From NCBI RefSeq assembly GCF_011683955.1, contig NZ_JAAQPI010000002.1:634157-698156 (forward strand): a DNA stretch of 64,000 bases, given 5' to 3'. Below, piece after piece: positions 60,824 to 64,000 of the stretch (position 1 is its first letter; each line of letters begins with the position of its first letter). Under the pieces are notes generated by a model. That model worked only from the letters and a program-made list of their open reading frames with translations. It did not search any database and was not told the origin of the DNA. The stretch comes from Pseudomaricurvus alkylphenolicus (lineage in GTDB: Bacteria; Pseudomonadota; Gammaproteobacteria; Pseudomonadales; Cellvibrionaceae). A program made the translations under genes and the position numbers.

Positions 60824-63232
60824 TTGACCAGTCATTTTGCTCACCCCCTTAAGTTTCCGCTGTTCTTTATCGTATTTCTGGCGCTGTCTGTTGTTGCCGA
60901 AGAACAGCGTTACCTTTCTCACAAGCTGGTGGATAATGTTCTCCAGCTTCAAACCAATCAACACGAAATCAGACTTAAACCCCATTCCGGCGACGCCCTT
61001 GAAGTACGCTATAGATCTGCCGGCTTGTCGGACAATCATCGTTTCCCATCCCACAGTTTGGTTACACCGCGGGATACAGAAGTCAATCTGATCGAGCACC
61101 ATGACCGGATCGAGTTTTCTCTGACGGGATTGAAAGCCGTCATTCAGAAACAGCCTTTTCAAATCGCCTATTATCAGAACGGTGAGTTATTGCTAGCTGA
61201 GGAGCAGGGTTTCTTTCAAAAAGAAGCGGCTCTGGGTTTTCGCTTCAAGTTGCAGGACCACGAAAAGCTGATGGGTACTGGCCAGCGCGTGTTGGGCATG
61301 GATCGTCGCGGACATCGGCTGCCGCTTTATAACAAAGCCAGCTATGGCTACACCACCCAAGCAGAACAAATGTACTACGGATTGCCGGCCGTGTTATCGA
61401 CGAACAAATATATTCTGCTGTTCGATAACACCGCAAAAGGAAGCCTGGATCTGGGCAAGCAGGAAAGCGATATTCTGCAGTTTGAAGCTGTTTCCGGACG
61501 AAGCGCTTATGTGGTGGTGGCCGGCGAAAGCTACGCTCAATTGGTGCAAAACTACGTGGCAGCCACAGGCTATCAGCCTTTGCCGTCCCGCTGGGTATTT
61601 GGCAGTTTTGCTTCGCGCTTTGGCTACCACACCGAAGCGGAAACCCGGGACGTGGTGCAGCGTTATCAACAACAGAATATTCCTCTCGATGCCGTCGTGT
61701 TGGATCTATATTGGTTCGGCGCCGATGTCAAAGGACATATGGGTAATCTGGCCTGGGATCGACAGGCGTTTCCAGAGCCGAAGCAAATGATCGCCGATTT
61801 TCGCGAGCAAGGGGTGGATACGGTACTGATTACCGAGCCATTTATCCTGTCATCTTCGACTCGCTGGGAAGAAGCGGTACGAGAAAAGGTACTGGCCACC
61901 GACGAGCAGGGTGAACCCTATCGATTTGACTTCTACTTTGGCAATACCGGGCTGATTGATCTCTTCGACGAGCGTGCCCGGGACTGGTTTTGGAACATTT
62001 ACGACGAGCTTTTAAAGCAGGGCGTGACGGGTCTCTGGGGAGATTTGGGAGAGCCCGAAGTGCATCCGGCGGACATCCATCACAAGGGCGGCAGCGGTGA
62101 TGAACTGCACAATGTCTACGGTCATCGCTGGGCACAGATGTTATTCGAGCGATCACTACAGGCCTATCCCGAACGTCGACCCATGATTATGATGCGATCA
62201 GGCTTTGCGGGTTCTCAACGCTACGGCATGATTCCCTGGACCGGCGATGTCAGTCGCAGCTGGGGCGGATTGCAACCGCAGGTCGAATTGTCATTGCAGA
62301 TGGGATTGCTGGGGCTGGCCTATACCCATTCAGATTTGGGTGGCTTTGCCGGCGGCGACGAATTTGACCCGGAGCTTTATACGCGCTGGTTGCAGTTCGG
62401 TGTATTCCAACCGGTGTTCCGCCCTCACGCCCAGGAAAATATTGCACCTGAACCGGTATTCCACTCGGTGGATATACAGGATATGGCGCGGGATCAAATC
62501 AACCTGCGCTACCGTCTGCTGCCGTACCTTTACACCATGGCCTGGGAGAATTCCGTTTCCGGAATGCCGTTGGCAAGGCCATTGATGTTCGCCGATGAAT
62601 CCGACCCGACATTGATCGACAATACAGACAGCTATCTGTGGGGCGATTCTCTATTGATCACCCCGGTGACCCGACCCGGTGTGGACTCTCAGCAAGTGCA
62701 CTTGCCCGCAGGCATCTGGTTCGATTTTCACAGCGATAAACGCATCAAAGGCGGGCGCACCGTAGATATTGATGTTGACCTCAAGGCTATTCCCGTAATG
62801 GTTAAGGCCGGTGCGTTTATTCCAATGCTGAGCCACAATATCGCCAATACTAAACAATACTCCACACGCGATCTGACGCTTCACTACTACGCGGACCGTT
62901 CAGTAAAAGCGTCCAGCGGTCATATGTATGACGACGATGGCAAGACGCATCAGGCATTCAATAAAGAGCAGTATGAACTTCTGAATTTTGAGGCAACCCA
63001 GAGCGCGAAGAGTCTGACCATTTCACTGCAGCGAGAGGGTTACGCCTATGAAGGTCGACCCGCCAGCCGGCAGATTCAGCTGCAGGTGCACAACTGGCGG
63101 CACAAACCAAAATCTGTACGTGTCGATGGTCAGCGCCTGGACCGCAAGCAGATTCATTACGACCGCAAAGCCCGTTTACTGACCCTGTCGTTTTCCTGGG
63201 ATGGAGAGCGTCGGAAGGTTCGAATTCAATAA
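60824..63232 (+). CDS. GH31 alpha-glucosidase, exported
   Basis: An 802-residue glycoside hydrolase family 31 enzyme, probably cleaving alpha-glucosides from chain ends. The start is TTG; no ATG lies between the upstream in-frame stop and the signal peptide (LKFPLFFIVFLALSVVA). The N-terminal beta domain is followed by the (beta/alpha)8 barrel: VVLDLYWFGADV, the nucleophile Asp407 in GLWGDLGEP (WxDxNE-type), then MIPWTGDVSRSWGGL with the acid/base Asp, and RPHAQEN. It follows the halogenase by 74 bases and is probably periplasmic. Confidence 0.93.
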   Translation: MTSHFAHPLKFPLFFIVFLALSVVAEEQRYLSHKLVDNVLQLQTNQHEIRLKPHSGDALEVRYRSAGLSDNHRFPSHSLVTPRDTEVNLIEHHDRIEFSLTGLKAVIQKQPFQIAYYQNGELLLAEEQGFFQKEAALGFRFKLQDHEKLMGTGQRVLGMDRRGHRLPLYNKASYGYTTQAEQMYYGLPAVLSTNKYILLFDNTAKGSLDLGKQESDILQFEAVSGRSAYVVVAGESYAQLVQNYVAATGYQPLPSRWVFGSFASRFGYHTEAETRDVVQRYQQQNIPLDAVVLDLYWFGADVKGHMGNLAWDRQAFPEPKQMIADFREQGVDTVLITEPFILSSSTRWEEAVREKVLATDEQGEPYRFDFYFGNTGLIDLFDERARDWFWNIYDELLKQGVTGLWGDLGEPEVHPADIHHKGGSGDELHNVYGHRWAQMLFERSLQAYPERRPMIMMRSGFAGSQRYGMIPWTGDVSRSWGGLQPQVELSLQMGLLGLAYTHSDLGGFAGGDEFDPELYTRWLQFGVFQPVFRPHAQENIAPEPVFHSVDIQDMARDQINLRYRLLPYLYTMAWENSVSGMPLARPLMFADESDPTLIDNTDSYLWGDSLLITPVTRPGVDSQQVHLPAGIWFDFHSDKRIKGGRTVDIDVDLKAIPVMVKAGAFIPMLSHNIANTKQYSTRDLTLHYYADRSVKASSGHMYDDDGKTHQAFNKEQYELLNFEATQSAKSLTISLQREGYAYEGRPASRQIQLQVHNWRHKPKSVRVDGQRLDRKQIHYDRKARLLTLSFSWDGERRKVRIQ

Positions 63233-63274
63233 TTAATACACGACTGTAATCAATTAAATAATGAGAGAGTGATT

Positions 63275-64000
63275 ATGATCAAACCGGTTTCTCTTGCACT
63301 GGTGACCAGTTCCCTGTTGTTGGGCTGCATCAACGAACAAGCTTCTGTTCCAAATCCACAGGCTGAAGTGGTAACGGAAACCCAGGACAAAGGTTTCGCA
63401 GAGAACTTTTATTCCCAGGCTTCCATCTACGAAGTTAACGTACGCCAGTTTTCCGAGGCAGGTACGTTAGAGGCTGTAACTGAACAATTGCCCCGGTTGA
63501 AAGCAATGGGTGTGGACATCATTTGGCTGATGCCGATTCAACCCATCAGCGAAGTCAAACGCAAAGGCGAGCTCGGCAGCTATTACTCCATAGCGGATTA
63601 TACCGCCGTTCATCCGGACTACGGTACGCTGGAGGACGTTAAGGCGCTTGTCGCCAAAGCACACGAGCTGAATCAAAAAGTGATTCTTGATTGGGTGGCG
63701 AATCACACGGGTTGGGATCACCCGTGGATTACCCAGCATCCTGACTGGTACAGCAAGAATGCCGACGGTGATATTACCGATCCCATTGACGCGCGCACCG
63801 GTGAATCCTGGGGATGGACTGATGTGGCGGACTTGAATTATGACAACAAGGCGCTGTGGCAGGGGATGAGCGAAGCCATGCAATTCTGGCTTCGGGAAGT
63901 GGATATGGACGGTTTCCGTTGCGATGTTGCCGGTGAGGTACATACGGAGTTCTGGAACCATGTTCGTCCACAGCTTGATGCGATTAAACCCGTGTTTATG
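63275..64000 (+). CDS. GH13 alpha-amylase lipoprotein (partial, cut by window end)
   Basis: The first 242 residues are seen. The signal MIKPVSLALVTSSLLLGC ends in a lipobox (Cys18), so the enzyme is membrane-attached. The GH13 barrel shows VDIIWLMPIQPIS, SYYSIADYTAVHPDYG, VILDWVANHTGWDHPW (region I) and GFRCDVAGEVH with the nucleophile Asp. Together with the receptor and GH31 enzyme it would degrade longer alpha-glucans at the cell surface or in the periplasm. The catalytic Glu and later Asp lie beyond the window. Confidence 0.93.
   Translation, partial: MIKPVSLALVTSSLLLGCINEQASVPNPQAEVVTETQDKGFAENFYSQASIYEVNVRQFSEAGTLEAVTEQLPRLKAMGVDIIWLMPIQPISEVKRKGELGSYYSIADYTAVHPDYGTLEDVKALVAKAHELNQKVILDWVANHTGWDHPWITQHPDWYSKNADGDITDPIDARTGESWGWTDVADLNYDNKALWQGMSEAMQFWLREVDMDGFRCDVAGEVHTEFWNHVRPQLDAIKPVFM

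Overview
The window is chromosomal DNA of a gammaproteobacterium, most likely a marine, polysaccharide-degrading member of the Cellvibrionales or a close relative. Gene order is the main evidence. coaBC-radC-rpmB-rpmG-mutM-coaD, rsmD-ftsY-ftsE-ftsX-rpoH and yrfG-hslR-(insert)-hslO-pckA follow the order known from enterobacteria. ABC-F / TIGR02444 / AlgP-like / FKBP / Rsd and gcvH / iron permease / iron-binding protein follow the order known from Pseudomonas. Four TonB-dependent receptors, a maltooligosaccharide locus and a receptor-associated flavin halogenase fit a carbohydrate-scavenging marine lineage. The species cannot be named from the sequence.

Layout. 1-13 kb holds housekeeping genes: a partial membrane-anchored protein, coenzyme A synthesis, DNA repair, two ribosomal proteins, SRP receptor and FtsEX, the heat-shock sigma factor rpoH, trmB, a DUF2959 lipoprotein and an OmpA-type porin. 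13-31 kb holds stress and regulatory genes (UspE-like, ElbB, ABC-F, a histone-H1-like Ala/Lys-rich protein, FKBP, PhzF-like enzyme with a divergent MocR-type regulator, a WD40 lipoprotein, Rsd), LrgAB, an orphan FliL-like protein, gcvH, an Fbp-type iron importer with a Fur-box-like promoter, mutY, yggX and tRNA-Phe. 31-41 kb is a TonB-receptor block: FecI-type sigma factor, FecR-type anti-sigma, a transducing receptor with an STN domain, a closely similar receptor without it, and a more distant third receptor. 41-46 kb has a three-gene cassette of cupredoxin, membrane GGDEF/EAL protein and outer-membrane barrel, followed by a membrane J-domain protein. 47-54 kb holds cysQ, yrfG, hslR, a PDZ serine protease, a DUF4124 protein, hslO and pckA. 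54-64 kb is a maltose/maltooligosaccharide locus: a GH13 glucosidase diverging from a TonB receptor, a flavin-dependent halogenase, a GH31 alpha-glucosidase and a GH13 amylase lipoprotein cut by the window end.

Most notable. (1) A CIRCE-like inverted repeat (TTAGCGCTC-N9-GAGTGCTAA) lies 42 bases before rpoH, suggesting that HrcA represses sigma-32. (2) The cupredoxin / c-di-GMP / outer-membrane barrel cassette looks like an undescribed copper- or redox-linked signalling unit. (3) A FecIR system sits next to a tandem pair of near-paralogous receptors, only one of which can signal. (4) In the maltose locus, a halogenase with intact catalytic residues is embedded among sugar genes, two matching TACGTA-centred operator candidates lie between the divergent arms, and a terminator-like hairpin sits inside the operon.

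All product calls come from reading the protein sequences and from memory of the families; no database search was run.
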